A DNA stretch of 64,000 bases, taken from assembly GCF_000143885.2 (NCBI RefSeq), contig NC_018581.1, positions 682,001 through 746,000 of the forward strand, written 5' to 3'. The translations under genes and the position numbers were made by a program. The notes beneath the pieces were generated by a model. The model was not told the DNA's origin, made no database searches, and saw only the letters and a list, made by a program, of their open reading frames with translations. Below, one piece after another: positions 17,547-25,148 of the stretch; position 1 is the first letter of the stretch; each line of letters opens with the position of its first letter. Source of the stretch: Gordonia sp. KTR9. GTDB lineage: Bacteria > Actinomycetota > Actinomycetes > Mycobacteriales > Mycobacteriaceae.

Positions 17547-19745
17547 ATGAGTGAACTCAGCTTGTCCGAGAAGGCCGCGCTGGGCAGCGGCGCCGACTTC
17601 TGGACCACGAAGGCGGTCGGCCCGGTTCCCGCGCTGACGTTGACCGACGGCCCGCACGGAGTCCGCAAGCAGACCGGCGCGACCGATCATCTCGGTCTCG
17701 CCGACAGCGAACCCGCCACCTGTTTTCCGCCCGCGGTGGGCCTCGGCCAGAGTTGGGACGTCGGACTGATCCGTCGTGTCGGCGAAGCGCTGGGACGAGA
17801 GGCCCGCGGCCTCGACGTCGACGTTCTCCTCGGTCCCGGTGTGAACATCAAACGAGATCCCCGGAGCGGGCGGAACTTCGAGTACTTCGCCGAGGACCCG
17901 TTCGTCACCGGCTGGCTCGGCGCGGCCTGGGTCGACGGCGTCCAGAGCATGGGGGTCGGGGCATCGCTCAAACACTTCGCGCTGAACAACGCCGAGGACG
18001 ACCGGATGCGGTCGAGCTCCGACGTCGATCCCCGGCCCATGCGGGAGATCTACCTCCGCGCCTTCGCGCACATCATCCGCTCGGCCGCTCCGTGGACGGT
18101 GATGTGCTCCTACAACCGCATCAACGGCACCTACGCCGCGGAGAACCGCTGGCTCCTCACCGACCTGTTGCGCGGCGAGTGGGGGTACGACGGTGTGGTG
18201 GTCTCCGACTGGGGTGCCGTCGCCGATCGCGTTCGTGCGGTCGCGGCCGGACTGGATCTCGAGATGCCCGGATCCGGGGGCAGGACCGACGCGCAGGTCG
18301 TCGATGCCGTCGAGAACGGGAACCTCGACGAGGCGGCCGTGGACCGCTCGGCCCGAGCGGTGCGGAAACTCGCCGAGCGGGCCGTCGCCGGCCGCGCGGA
18401 CCGGGCCGTCGCCGATCTCGATCTGCACCACCGTCTCGCGCGGGAGGCGGCCGGCCGGTCCATCGTCCTGCTGAAGAACGACGGCGGCGTTCTCCCGCTG
18501 GCCGCCGAGCAATCCGTCGCGGTCATCGGAGCGTTCGCGAGTGAACCCCGGTATCAGGGCGGCGGCAGTTCGCACGTGAATCCGACACGCCTCGATGTAC
18601 CGGTGGACGAGATCCGGGCGGCCGGTCACACGGTGACCTACGCCCAGGGGTTCTCCACCGACGGTTCCCCGGTGGATTCGGCCGACGCGATCAGCGCCGC
18701 GACCGAGGCCGACGTCGCAGTCGTGTTCCTGGGATTGGCAGCGTCGCAGGAGTCAGAGGGCTTCGACCGTGACGACATCGAACTGCCCGCGGAGCAGATC
18801 GAGCTGCTGACCGAGATCCTGGCGGTGCAACCCCGCACGGTGGTGGTGCTCGCCCACGGCGGAGTCCTCCGCCTCGGACCGATCGCAGCGGCTCCCGCGG
18901 TCCTCGACGGCGCGCTTCTCGGGCAGGCCGGGGGCGGAGCGATCGCCGACGTGCTCGTCGGCGTGGTGAACCCGTCGGGGCGGCTCACCGAGACCGTGCC
19001 GGTCACGTTGCAGGACACCCCGGCGTACCTCAACTTCCCGAACGAGAACTCGCACATCCGGTACGGCGAGGGCATCTACGTGGGTTACCGCTGGTACGAC
19101 GCGCGGGACATGGAGGTCTCGTATCCGTTCGGGCACGGGTTGTCCTACACGACGTTCGAGTACTCGGATCTCTCGGTCGCGTCGAACGGACCGGGTGAGG
19201 GCGTGGACGTCGAGGTGACGGTCACGAATACCGGAACCCGCGCCGGGCGCGACGTGGTCCAGATCTACACGTCGAAGCCGGACTCGCGGGTCGGGCGACC
19301 GCCGCGTGAGCTGAAGGGTTTCGCGGTCACCCGCGACCTCGAACCGGGTGAGAACGAGACCGTCTCGGTGACGATCGACCGGAACGACCTCGCGTACTGG
19401 GACACACGGGTCGATCGCTGGATCGTCGAACCGGGTGAATACGCGGTCCACGCCGGGGCGTCGAGCCGCGACGTCCGGCTGAGCGCGACGGTCGAACTCG
19501 CGGGGGACGAGGTCGACCTGCCCATCGACGAGAACTCGACCCTGGGCGAGGTCCTGGCGAATCCGGCTGCGGCGCAAGCGCTCGCCTCCCTGGCGGAGAA
19601 CAACCCCCTGATGGGTGCGGGTAACGACGCCCTGGGGATCGACATGATGCGGATGCTCGCGTCGATCCCCCTCGGACGCCTCGCCGGTTTCGGGATGAGG
19701 GGCGAGGACATCGCCCGCATCATCACGGCCGCGCGCGCGGACTGA
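17547..19745 (+). CDS. Glycoside hydrolase family 3 beta-glucosidase
   Basis: A 732-residue GH3 enzyme without signal peptide, probably cytosolic. The N-terminal TIM barrel carries LTLTDGPHGVRKQ, LLGPGVNIKRDPRSGRNFEYFAEDPFVTG and SLKHFALNNAEDDR. The nucleophile is Asp221, in VVVSDWGAV. The second domain follows VLLKNDGGVLPL, and a C-terminal fibronectin-III-like domain spans about residues 540-655 (GEGVDVEVTVTNTGTRAGRDVVQIY). A final ~75-residue helical tail (ENSTLGEVLANPAAAQAL) is extra. It probably hydrolyses beta-linked oligosaccharides or steryl and plant glucosides. Confidence 0.93.
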   Translation: MSELSLSEKAALGSGADFWTTKAVGPVPALTLTDGPHGVRKQTGATDHLGLADSEPATCFPPAVGLGQSWDVGLIRRVGEALGREARGLDVDVLLGPGVNIKRDPRSGRNFEYFAEDPFVTGWLGAAWVDGVQSMGVGASLKHFALNNAEDDRMRSSSDVDPRPMREIYLRAFAHIIRSAAPWTVMCSYNRINGTYAAENRWLLTDLLRGEWGYDGVVVSDWGAVADRVRAVAAGLDLEMPGSGGRTDAQVVDAVENGNLDEAAVDRSARAVRKLAERAVAGRADRAVADLDLHHRLAREAAGRSIVLLKNDGGVLPLAAEQSVAVIGAFASEPRYQGGGSSHVNPTRLDVPVDEIRAAGHTVTYAQGFSTDGSPVDSADAISAATEADVAVVFLGLAASQESEGFDRDDIELPAEQIELLTEILAVQPRTVVVLAHGGVLRLGPIAAAPAVLDGALLGQAGGGAIADVLVGVVNPSGRLTETVPVTLQDTPAYLNFPNENSHIRYGEGIYVGYRWYDARDMEVSYPFGHGLSYTTFEYSDLSVASNGPGEGVDVEVTVTNTGTRAGRDVVQIYTSKPDSRVGRPPRELKGFAVTRDLEPGENETVSVTIDRNDLAYWDTRVDRWIVEPGEYAVHAGASSRDVRLSATVELAGDEVDLPIDENSTLGEVLANPAAAQALASLAENNPLMGAGNDALGIDMMRMLASIPLGRLAGFGMRGEDIARIITAARAD

Positions 19746-19767
19746 CCCGTGGTCCGGGCCGGGTCAG
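19742..19767. terminator. Convergent hairpin between GH3 and thioesterase genes
   Basis: CTGACCCG (19742-19749) pairs perfectly with CGGGTCAG (19760-19767). The stem overlaps the stop codons of both convergent genes, so it can serve as a compact two-way terminator. Confidence 0.55.
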
Positions 19768-20225
19768 CGGAACACGATGCACGTGGTGGTTCCGTGGGCG
19801 ACGAGCTTGCCGTCGTGGGAGAACACCTTGCCCTCGGCTGTCGCGGTGGTGCGCCCGGCGTGGATGACGGTGCCCACGCCGGTGAGCTCCCCGGCGTCGA
19901 CGGCGACCGAGCGGATGTAGTTCACCTTGAGCTCCAGCGTCGTGTACCCGACACCGGCGGGCAGGGTGGTGTGCACGGCGCACCCCATCACCGAGTCCAG
20001 CAGGGTGGCGCAGATGCCGCCGTGGACGGTTCCGAGGGGGTTGGCGAAATCGGGCTGCGGGGTCACGGCGAAGGTGACCTCGCCTTCGTCGATCTTCTTG
20101 GGCACCATGCCCAGCAGTCTGCCGATACTCGGGCGGTCCGAACCCGCGCCGCCGGCCTGCCAGGCACGCAGTAGTTCGAGTCCGGACATGGCGGAGGGGT
20201 CGGTCGGTGCGTCGGTCGTCGTCAT
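19764..20225 (-). CDS. PaaI-family (hotdog-fold) acyl-CoA thioesterase
   Basis: A 153-residue hotdog-fold protein. The PaaI/YdiI motif is FANPLGTVHGGICATLLDSVMGCAVHT, with the catalytic Asp in ATLLDS, and ends in the strands TTLELKVNYIRSVAVDAGELTGVGTVIHAGRTTATAEGKV. It hydrolyses acyl-CoA or aryl-CoA thioesters in the cytosol. An ATG at 20243 gives six more residues; no ribosome site is obvious for either start, so the mRNA may be leaderless. A perfect palindrome 20229-20244 sits at the start and is repeated before the divergent TetR gene. Confidence 0.87.
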   Translation of the reverse strand: MTTTDAPTDPSAMSGLELLRAWQAGGAGSDRPSIGRLLGMVPKKIDEGEVTFAVTPQPDFANPLGTVHGGICATLLDSVMGCAVHTTLPAGVGYTTLELKVNYIRSVAVDAGELTGVGTVIHAGRTTATAEGKVFSHDGKLVAHGTTTCIVFR

Positions 20226-20228
20226 GAC

Positions 20229-20244
20229 TATGCATGGTTGCATA
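20229..20244. promoter_or_regulatory. Operator copy 1 (TATGCA-N4-TGCATA)
   Basis: A perfect inverted repeat immediately upstream of the thioesterase start. It is the best-conserved of three related sites in this divergent promoter region, the others being 20257-20272 and 20343-20358. The likely binder is the adjacent TetR protein (inference). Confidence 0.65.
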
Positions 20245-20256
20245 CTCGAGCGAGAT

Positions 20257-20272
20257 TATGAAGGTGTGCATA
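20257..20272. promoter_or_regulatory. Operator copy 2 (TATGAA-N4-TGCATA)
   Basis: The second copy of the 16-bp motif, differing from the perfect palindrome by one base. It lies in the middle of the divergent intergenic region between the thioesterase and TetR genes. Confidence 0.6.
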
Positions 20273-20342
20273 TGCAGCCCGGTTCCTCTCAGGCGGAATG
20301 ACCTCGGCCGATGCTATGTATGCTTGCCCAGGACATCGGTTG

Positions 20343-20358
20343 TATGAAGGTCTGCATA
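20343..20358. promoter_or_regulatory. Operator copy 3, abutting the TetR ribosome site
   Basis: TATGAA-N4-TGCATA again, nearly identical over 15 bases to copy 2. It ends at the AGGAG of the TetR gene, so binding here would block its own expression. Confidence 0.6.
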
Positions 20359-20369
20359 GGAGTTGCCGC

Positions 20370-20978
20370 ATGACGTCACATCCCGCCGAGTCCGTGATCA
20401 CCGGCGCGGACGACCGTGGCCCGCGTGAACGTATGGTCGTGCACGCGGCCGATCTGATCGGCCGCGACGGCGTCGCCGCCACCTCGATCGGCGATGTCAT
20501 CTCCGCGAGTTCCGCGCCTCGCGGATCCATCTACCACCATTTTCCCGGCGGCAAGACCCAACTGATGACCGAGGCGGTCCGCTACGCCGGTGAGTTCATC
20601 GCCGAGCGCATCGGGCGCCCGACCGCGATGACCCCGGCCGACACCATGCGCGAGATCGGCGGGGTGTGGCGGCGTCTACTGGTCAACACCGATTTCCAGT
20701 TCGGTTGTCCGGTGCTCGCCGGCGGACTCGCCCGACGCAGCGAGCCCGCGGTGGCGGACGCATCCGCCGAGATCTTGCGGCGGTGGGCCGACCTGATCAC
20801 CGCCCGGCTGGTGGTCGACGGCGTCGACAGCGACCGCGCCGACTCGCTGGCCAACCTCACCATCGCGGCAGTCGAGGGAGCGGTAGGGCTATGCCAGACA
20901 CAGCGCAGCGTCGAACCCCTCGATCGCGTCATCGCCGAACTGGCGAGCCTGTGTGACGCCGCGGTCGAGCGGCTCTGA
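20370..20978 (+). CDS. TetR/AcrR-family regulator
   Basis: A 202-residue repressor. The N-terminal helix-turn-helix reads RERMVVHAADLIGRDGVAATSIGDVISASSAPRGSIYHHFPGGKTQLM, typical of TetR proteins. The ligand domain contains QFGCPVLAGGLARR, as in the group related to LmrA/YxaF-type regulators. The ATG at 20370 has AGGAG seven bases upstream, so a longer open frame from 20298 is unlikely. Three copies of a 16-bp operator-like palindrome lie between it and the divergent thioesterase gene, suggesting control of both. Confidence 0.9.
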   Translation: MTSHPAESVITGADDRGPRERMVVHAADLIGRDGVAATSIGDVISASSAPRGSIYHHFPGGKTQLMTEAVRYAGEFIAERIGRPTAMTPADTMREIGGVWRRLLVNTDFQFGCPVLAGGLARRSEPAVADASAEILRRWADLITARLVVDGVDSDRADSLANLTIAAVEGAVGLCQTQRSVEPLDRVIAELASLCDAAVERL

Positions 20979-21116
20979 ACGGGAGCGAGACGTTGGACAC
21001 GCGTGTGCTCCATTAGTAGGTTCACCATGTCGTCACCGCCGCGGTGACGCCTGGCCTGCGCCCGTTCATCGTCGGCGCCGGCCCGAATGGTGGGTGAGCT
21101 CGGGGAGGGTGACGCC

Positions 21117-21794
21117 ATGACGCCGGTCTTCCGGCATGCGCTGGGTTCGGACTTCGACCGTCTCCATCCCAACGTCGCGTGGCGCTACGGCATCGATTCG
21201 ACTTCCAATGTCGCCCAGATCTGTAGCGGGATCTACGAGTCTGTGTACATCTCCTCGGCGCTGCCGCCGCCCGCGCTGTGGCACTACGCGAAGCGCAATG
21301 CGCTGCCCTCGAAGACGAGTCGCATGGTGCCCTTCACCCAGGGCTACTACTGCTACTCCGACGAGCTCGAGCGGGAATCGCTCGCGGTGCTGCGGACCTT
21401 CCAGTACACGACCGGCCCGCGCAAGCTGAACTCGTTGCTGGTGGCCGGGCGCACGGGCCTGGTCGACTATTTCGGCGACGGTCCCGAGTTCCTGTATCCC
21501 ATCGAGCCGTCGGTGACGCGGTCCGGCGAACTGCTGCTCGAGAGCGGGCCGATGCGCTGGCTCGGACGCGGACCGAAGGTCGGGATGCGGGGACTCTTCA
21601 CCGCCCAGATGAAGTACATCGAGGGGTGGGACGAGAAACGGGACCGCTTCCGGTGCGATGCGACCGTCCGCAATCCGGTCATCGGCGAGATCATGCATTT
21701 CCGCGGCTGGTTCACCGCGGTCGACCAGGCGTGCTCGCTGCGCGACATCCCGGACGAGGCGTGGCCGGTCAACCTCGTGGACCGCGAGAGCTGA
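21117..21794 (+). CDS. DUF4166-like protein of unknown function
   Basis: A 225-residue protein beginning FRHALGSDFDRLHPNVAWRYG, which resembles the start of DUF4166 proteins (F..LHP.V..R). The rest is rich in aromatic residues and beta-strand-like (GYYCYSDELERESLAVLRTFQYT, then RGLFTAQMKYIEGWDEKRDRFRCDATVRNPVIGEIMHFRGWF). It has no signal peptide or membrane segment. An ATG with GGGAGGG about 8 bases upstream supports this start. The family assignment is tentative and no function is proposed. An SRPBCC-type gene follows after 91 bases. Confidence 0.6.
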   Translation: MTPVFRHALGSDFDRLHPNVAWRYGIDSTSNVAQICSGIYESVYISSALPPPALWHYAKRNALPSKTSRMVPFTQGYYCYSDELERESLAVLRTFQYTTGPRKLNSLLVAGRTGLVDYFGDGPEFLYPIEPSVTRSGELLLESGPMRWLGRGPKVGMRGLFTAQMKYIEGWDEKRDRFRCDATVRNPVIGEIMHFRGWFTAVDQACSLRDIPDEAWPVNLVDRES

Positions 21795-21885
21795 TCCGCA
21801 CCGCGGCGGGCGACCTCACCACGGGTTCGACACGTCGTCGACAGTTCTTCGCATCGGCTTCGCAGGCGCGCGGTAGGTTCAGCGC

Positions 21886-22326
21886 ATGGCTGTCTCAGCG
21901 AACATCGAATTCGACGTCGCCGCCCCGGTCGCGGTGGTGATGGAAGTGCTCATGGACATCGAGTCCCTGCCGGAGTGGTCGGGCCCGCACAAGGAAGCCG
22001 AGATCCTGACCAGTTACGACGACGGCACGCCGGAGAAGGTGCGGATGGTCGTCACCGCCGCGGGGATCTCCGACGAACAGACGTGTACCTACGAGTGGAC
22101 CGGCAACTCGTGCGAATGGCACCTCATCGAGTCGAATCAACTGAGCGAGCAGCACGGCAAGTACACGGTCACCGAGACCGACAAGGGTGCGCGGGTCCGG
22201 TTCGACCTCGACGTCGAGCTGAAGATCAAGCTGCCCGGCCTCATCGTGAGACGAGCGCAGAAGATGGCGGTGGACACCGCTCGCAAGGGACTCACGACCG
22301 AAGTGGAGAAGCGCGCCGCGGCCTGA
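21886..22326 (+). CDS. SRPBCC-family (START-like) protein
   Basis: A 146-residue helix-grip protein of the polyketide-cyclase/dehydrase group. It opens with SANIEFDVAAPVAVVMEVLMDIESLPEWSGPHKEAEIL and closes with a long amphipathic helix (LIVRRAQKMAVDTARKGLTTEVEKRAA). Mycobacteria carry several similar small proteins of unknown ligand. The fold normally encloses a hydrophobic molecule such as a lipid or sterol. The sequence does not show which one, and no catalytic residues can be named. Confidence 0.85.
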   Translation: MAVSANIEFDVAAPVAVVMEVLMDIESLPEWSGPHKEAEILTSYDDGTPEKVRMVVTAAGISDEQTCTYEWTGNSCEWHLIESNQLSEQHGKYTVTETDKGARVRFDLDVELKIKLPGLIVRRAQKMAVDTARKGLTTEVEKRAAA

Positions 22327-22436
22327 GGACAATCGTTACCCGACGTGGCGGGTCGATCGTCGCCACCGCGGTGCCGAGCGCGGGTACGCTGAGGGCGTTC
22401 CGTACCGGGGCGCCCGAGCAATGGAGGCCAAAGCAG

Positions 22437-22958
22437 TTGAGAATCAAGAAGTTTGCCGTTCGCGGTCTGGTCCTGGCGGCGGGGGTCGCCGGATGTGTCG
22501 GTTTCGCCGGGCTGTCGGGCGAGGGGGTGTCCTCGGCCTCGACGCATTGCTCGGTGTCGAACGGACATCAGGTCGAGCGGGTCGAGGGACGGAGCGGATG
22601 CGGCGCGAAGGCCGGACTCGGCAGTCGTGCGACCGCCGATGAGAACAGTGGCTACGGCACCGCGGTCTCGGTGTCGGACAACGGCGGCAACGCCGCGGCC
22701 TACAACCTGCAGCCGGGCTCGTCGGCCCTCGCCGGGGCCAACACCCGGGGCAACGCCTATTCGGTCACGACCGGACCGAGCGCGCTGTCGATCGCCCAGG
22801 CCCGCCGGGGCGGCACCACGGTGGCGGTGGGTGGCTGGGGCGGCGAGGCCTACGCCGGTCCCGAAGGTGCCCGGTGCAGCGGTGGTTTCGCGGCCGCGTT
22901 CGACACCAGCACCGGCAAGGCCTGCCTGCATTCCGGTTCGATCGACCTGAGGAACTGA
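22437..22958 (+). CDS. Secreted DUF6764-like protein
   Basis: A 173-residue predicted exported protein. It appears to start at TTG, with GGAGG nine bases upstream, and the first residues MRIKKFAVRGLVLAAGVAGCVGFAGLSG form a signal peptide. The mature part is rich in Gly, Ala, Ser and Asn (SDNGGNAAAYNLQPGSSALAGANTRGNAYSV), with five cysteines that could form disulfides, including GRSGCGAKAGLG and GARCSGGF. The composition suggests a repetitive beta structure on the cell surface. It resembles the family labelled DUF6764 in Gordonia and Rhodococcus, by memory only. No function is known. Confidence 0.7.
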   Translation: MRIKKFAVRGLVLAAGVAGCVGFAGLSGEGVSSASTHCSVSNGHQVERVEGRSGCGAKAGLGSRATADENSGYGTAVSVSDNGGNAAAYNLQPGSSALAGANTRGNAYSVTTGPSALSIAQARRGGTTVAVGGWGGEAYAGPEGARCSGGFAAAFDTSTGKACLHSGSIDLRN

Positions 22959-22994
22959 CCTCGGGTTCATCGCACGAGGTCTGAGAGACAGAAC

Positions 22995-23033
22995 ACGCCC
23001 GGCGCGACGGCCGTTCACCGGAGCGTCGGGCGT
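22995..23033 (+). terminator. Intrinsic-type hairpin after the DUF6764-like gene
   Basis: ACGCCCGGCGC (22995-23005) pairs with GCGTCGGGCGT (23023-23033), 11 bp with one mismatch, 36 bases after the stop codon and just before the PPK2 gene. Confidence 0.6.
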
Positions 23034-23062
23034 CGTTCGTCGCTTCGTCCTATCGTTGTGGA

Positions 23063-24013
23063 GTGACCGACCTCCACGATCCCGCGACCCAGATCGGCCC
23101 CGACTTCAGCGTGCTGAACGGCCGCGAAGCGCTGCAGCAACTCGTCGACCTCCACGACACGACCCACTTCACGGTCAACGACGATGACGACGACGACCCG
23201 GTTCTGCTCACCCTGCCCGAACGGAACGTTGTCGACACCTGGCGCGAGGACTATCCGTACGAGGAGCGGATGAGCCGCCGCGAGTACGAGGTCACCAAAC
23301 GACGGCTGCAGATCGAGCTGCTGAAACTGCAGAAGTGGTCGAAGCAGACCGGCCAGCGGCACCTACTGGTCTTCGAAGGTCGAGATGCCGCGGGCAAGGG
23401 CGGCACCATCAAACGCTTCAACGAGCATCTCAATCCGCGCGGCGCGCGCACCATCGCACTGGAGAAGCCCAGTGAACGCGAGGCCACCGAGTGGTACTTC
23501 CAGCGCTACGTCCAGCACCTGCCCGCAGGCGGGGAGATGGTGTTCTTCGACCGCTCCTGGTACAACCGGGCCGGCGTCGAGCGGGTCATGGGATTCTGCA
23601 GCCCGAAGCAGTACACGCAGTTCGTCGCCCAGGTCCCGGCGTTCGAGAAGATGCTCGTCGACGACGGGATCAACCTGGTCAAGTTCTGGTTCTCGGTCAC
23701 CCCGCTCGAGCAGCGGACCCGGTTCGCCATCCGTCAGATCGATCCGGTGCGACAGTGGAAGCTGTCCCCCATGGACCTGGCCTCGCTCGACAAGTGGGAT
23801 GCCTACACCGAGGCGAAAGAGGCGATGTTCGCCGCCACCGACACCGATCACGCGCCGTGGACGGTGGTGAAGTCCAACGACAAGAAACGTGCCCGGATCA
23901 ACGCGATGCGCCACGTGTTGAGTCTCTTCGACTACGACGGCAAGAACGAGTCGTTCGTGGGTACGCCCGATCCGCTGATCGTCGGTCGTGCCGCAGACGT
24001 GATCGGGGAGTAG
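23063..24013 (+). CDS. ppk2: Polyphosphate kinase 2 (class I-like)
   Basis: A 316-residue PPK2 enzyme, which uses polyphosphate to phosphorylate nucleoside diphosphates (or the reverse). Walker A is GRDAAGKGG at residues 105-113, the lid region is RGARTIALEKPSEREATEWYFQRYVQHLP, and Walker B is MVFFDRSWYNRAGVERVMGFC. These features match the ADP/GDP-specific class I. An acidic stretch (NDDDDDDP, about residues 39-46) precedes the catalytic core. The start is GTG. A second, more divergent PPK2 lies at 55584-56435, so the genome has at least two. Confidence 0.93.
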   Translation: MTDLHDPATQIGPDFSVLNGREALQQLVDLHDTTHFTVNDDDDDDPVLLTLPERNVVDTWREDYPYEERMSRREYEVTKRRLQIELLKLQKWSKQTGQRHLLVFEGRDAAGKGGTIKRFNEHLNPRGARTIALEKPSEREATEWYFQRYVQHLPAGGEMVFFDRSWYNRAGVERVMGFCSPKQYTQFVAQVPAFEKMLVDDGINLVKFWFSVTPLEQRTRFAIRQIDPVRQWKLSPMDLASLDKWDAYTEAKEAMFAATDTDHAPWTVVKSNDKKRARINAMRHVLSLFDYDGKNESFVGTPDPLIVGRAADVIGE

Positions 24014-24074
24014 GCACCGGGCAGATTCGGACGACGGAGCATCATGGCGACGTCGTCCCTGTCACGCCCGCTTG

Positions 24075-24893
24075 TCAGCGCCGCCCGGAGATCAACCGCC
24101 CCAGGACACCTACGGCGAACATCGCGACGCCCACCCCGCCCACGATCAGGGCGAGCCGGGTGACATCGTCGTAGGCGCCGTCGATGATGAGCTCGGCCAC
24201 CCGCCGCCCGGAACTCTCGGCCCCGGCCACCTCCTGCTTGGCGCGGTCGGCGAAGAACAGGCCCGTGGCCCAGGTCGAGACGCCGGCCGCGACCACGCCG
24301 AGTCCGAGCCACGCGAACACGGTTCCGCGCCGGCGGGCGACCAGCAGTGCGAGCACCGCCGCGATCACGGCCACGGCGGCCGAACCCCACGCGAGCAACG
24401 TGATCTGGCCACCGACCTCGGCGTACCGGCCCGCCTCGAGGCCCGAGGCGCCGTTGGTGAGTTCCACCACGACCGGACCCTGGATCGCGTTGCCCCCCGA
24501 CAGGTTCAGGGCACGGTTGATCATGGCGGTGATGTCGAGTTGCATCACGGAGGTGTCCGAGCCCGGCGCGGGCACTTCGAAGAGGAACGCGTGTTGCTGC
24601 CCGACGACGTCGGCGAAGTCCTGCTGGAACTGTTCGCTCTCGGTGTAGCGACCGGCCAGTGGGCGCACGAGGACGCCGGCGATCGGCAGATCGGTCCGGG
24701 CGGTCGCCTGCGCGGCGATCTCGTCGGCCAGGTACTCCTTGACCTCCTGGTTCTCCGCCATCGGCGCGACTGTCGAGACGAATCCCGCTTGATCGACGAT
24801 GCGCTGATCCAGCCAGAAGGACGGAACGGCGAGGACGGTCGCCGCAATCGCGACAAGTGTCAGCAAGGCACTGAGGAAGCTACGCACAGCCAC
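24075..24893 (-). CDS. Membrane protein of unknown function with four membrane segments
   Basis: A 272-residue integral membrane protein. The N-terminal segment (FLSALLTLVAIAATVLAVPSFWL) acts as a membrane anchor. It is followed by an extracytoplasmic domain of about 135 residues (QRIVDQAGFVSTVAPMAENQEVKEYLADEIAAQ, typical of actinobacterial proteins of this layout). Then come two membrane segments (ITLLAWGSAAVAVIAAVLALLVARR and TVFAWLGLGVVAAGVSTWATGLFF) and a last one at the C-terminus (LALIVGGVGVAMFAVGVLG). The GTG at 24893 was chosen because the longer open frame has no coding character. Function unknown. Confidence 0.75.
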   Translation of the reverse strand: MAVRSFLSALLTLVAIAATVLAVPSFWLDQRIVDQAGFVSTVAPMAENQEVKEYLADEIAAQATARTDLPIAGVLVRPLAGRYTESEQFQQDFADVVGQQHAFLFEVPAPGSDTSVMQLDITAMINRALNLSGGNAIQGPVVVELTNGASGLEAGRYAEVGGQITLLAWGSAAVAVIAAVLALLVARRRGTVFAWLGLGVVAAGVSTWATGLFFADRAKQEVAGAESSGRRVAELIIDGAYDDVTRLALIVGGVGVAMFAVGVLGRLISGRR

Positions 24894-25083
24894 GAGGCTA
24901 CCGAGACATGCGTGTGGATCACCGGACCGGCGCGGTGTGGCCAGGCGGCCGCGTCGGCGGATGGTCTGGCTCGAGTGGGCACAGGCGGCACCGCCGAGTT
25001 CGGCGACGGGGGCGGTGCGAATGTGCTTAGGTCGAGTTGTGCCCGATCGTGACCCTGACGCGCCGGCCTCCCGACGCCACCAG

Positions 25084-25148
25084 CCCACCGGGGTTCTGTA
25101 GCGAAAGTTGGCAAATAGCACGCATTTTCGCTACAAAATCCCGGTGGG
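25084..25148. repeat. 65-base two-step hairpin after the TPP-enzyme gene
   Basis: CCCACCGGG (25084-25092) pairs with CCCGGTGGG (25140-25148), and inside it TGTAGCGAAA (25097-25106) pairs with TTTCGCTACA (25126-25135). A symmetric four-base bulge separates the stems and a 19-base AT-rich loop closes them. The element directly abuts the stop codon of the TPP-enzyme gene on the minus strand. It may be a terminator or a small mobile palindrome. Confidence 0.7.

Noticed and set aside
15372..18629. A 1085-codon open frame on the minus strand across the esterase, phosphatase and GH3 genes
   Set aside because: It is antisense to three well-supported genes, rich in Arg/Gly/Pro/Asp, with no domain and no ribosome site. 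Long antisense frames are common in very GC-rich DNA.
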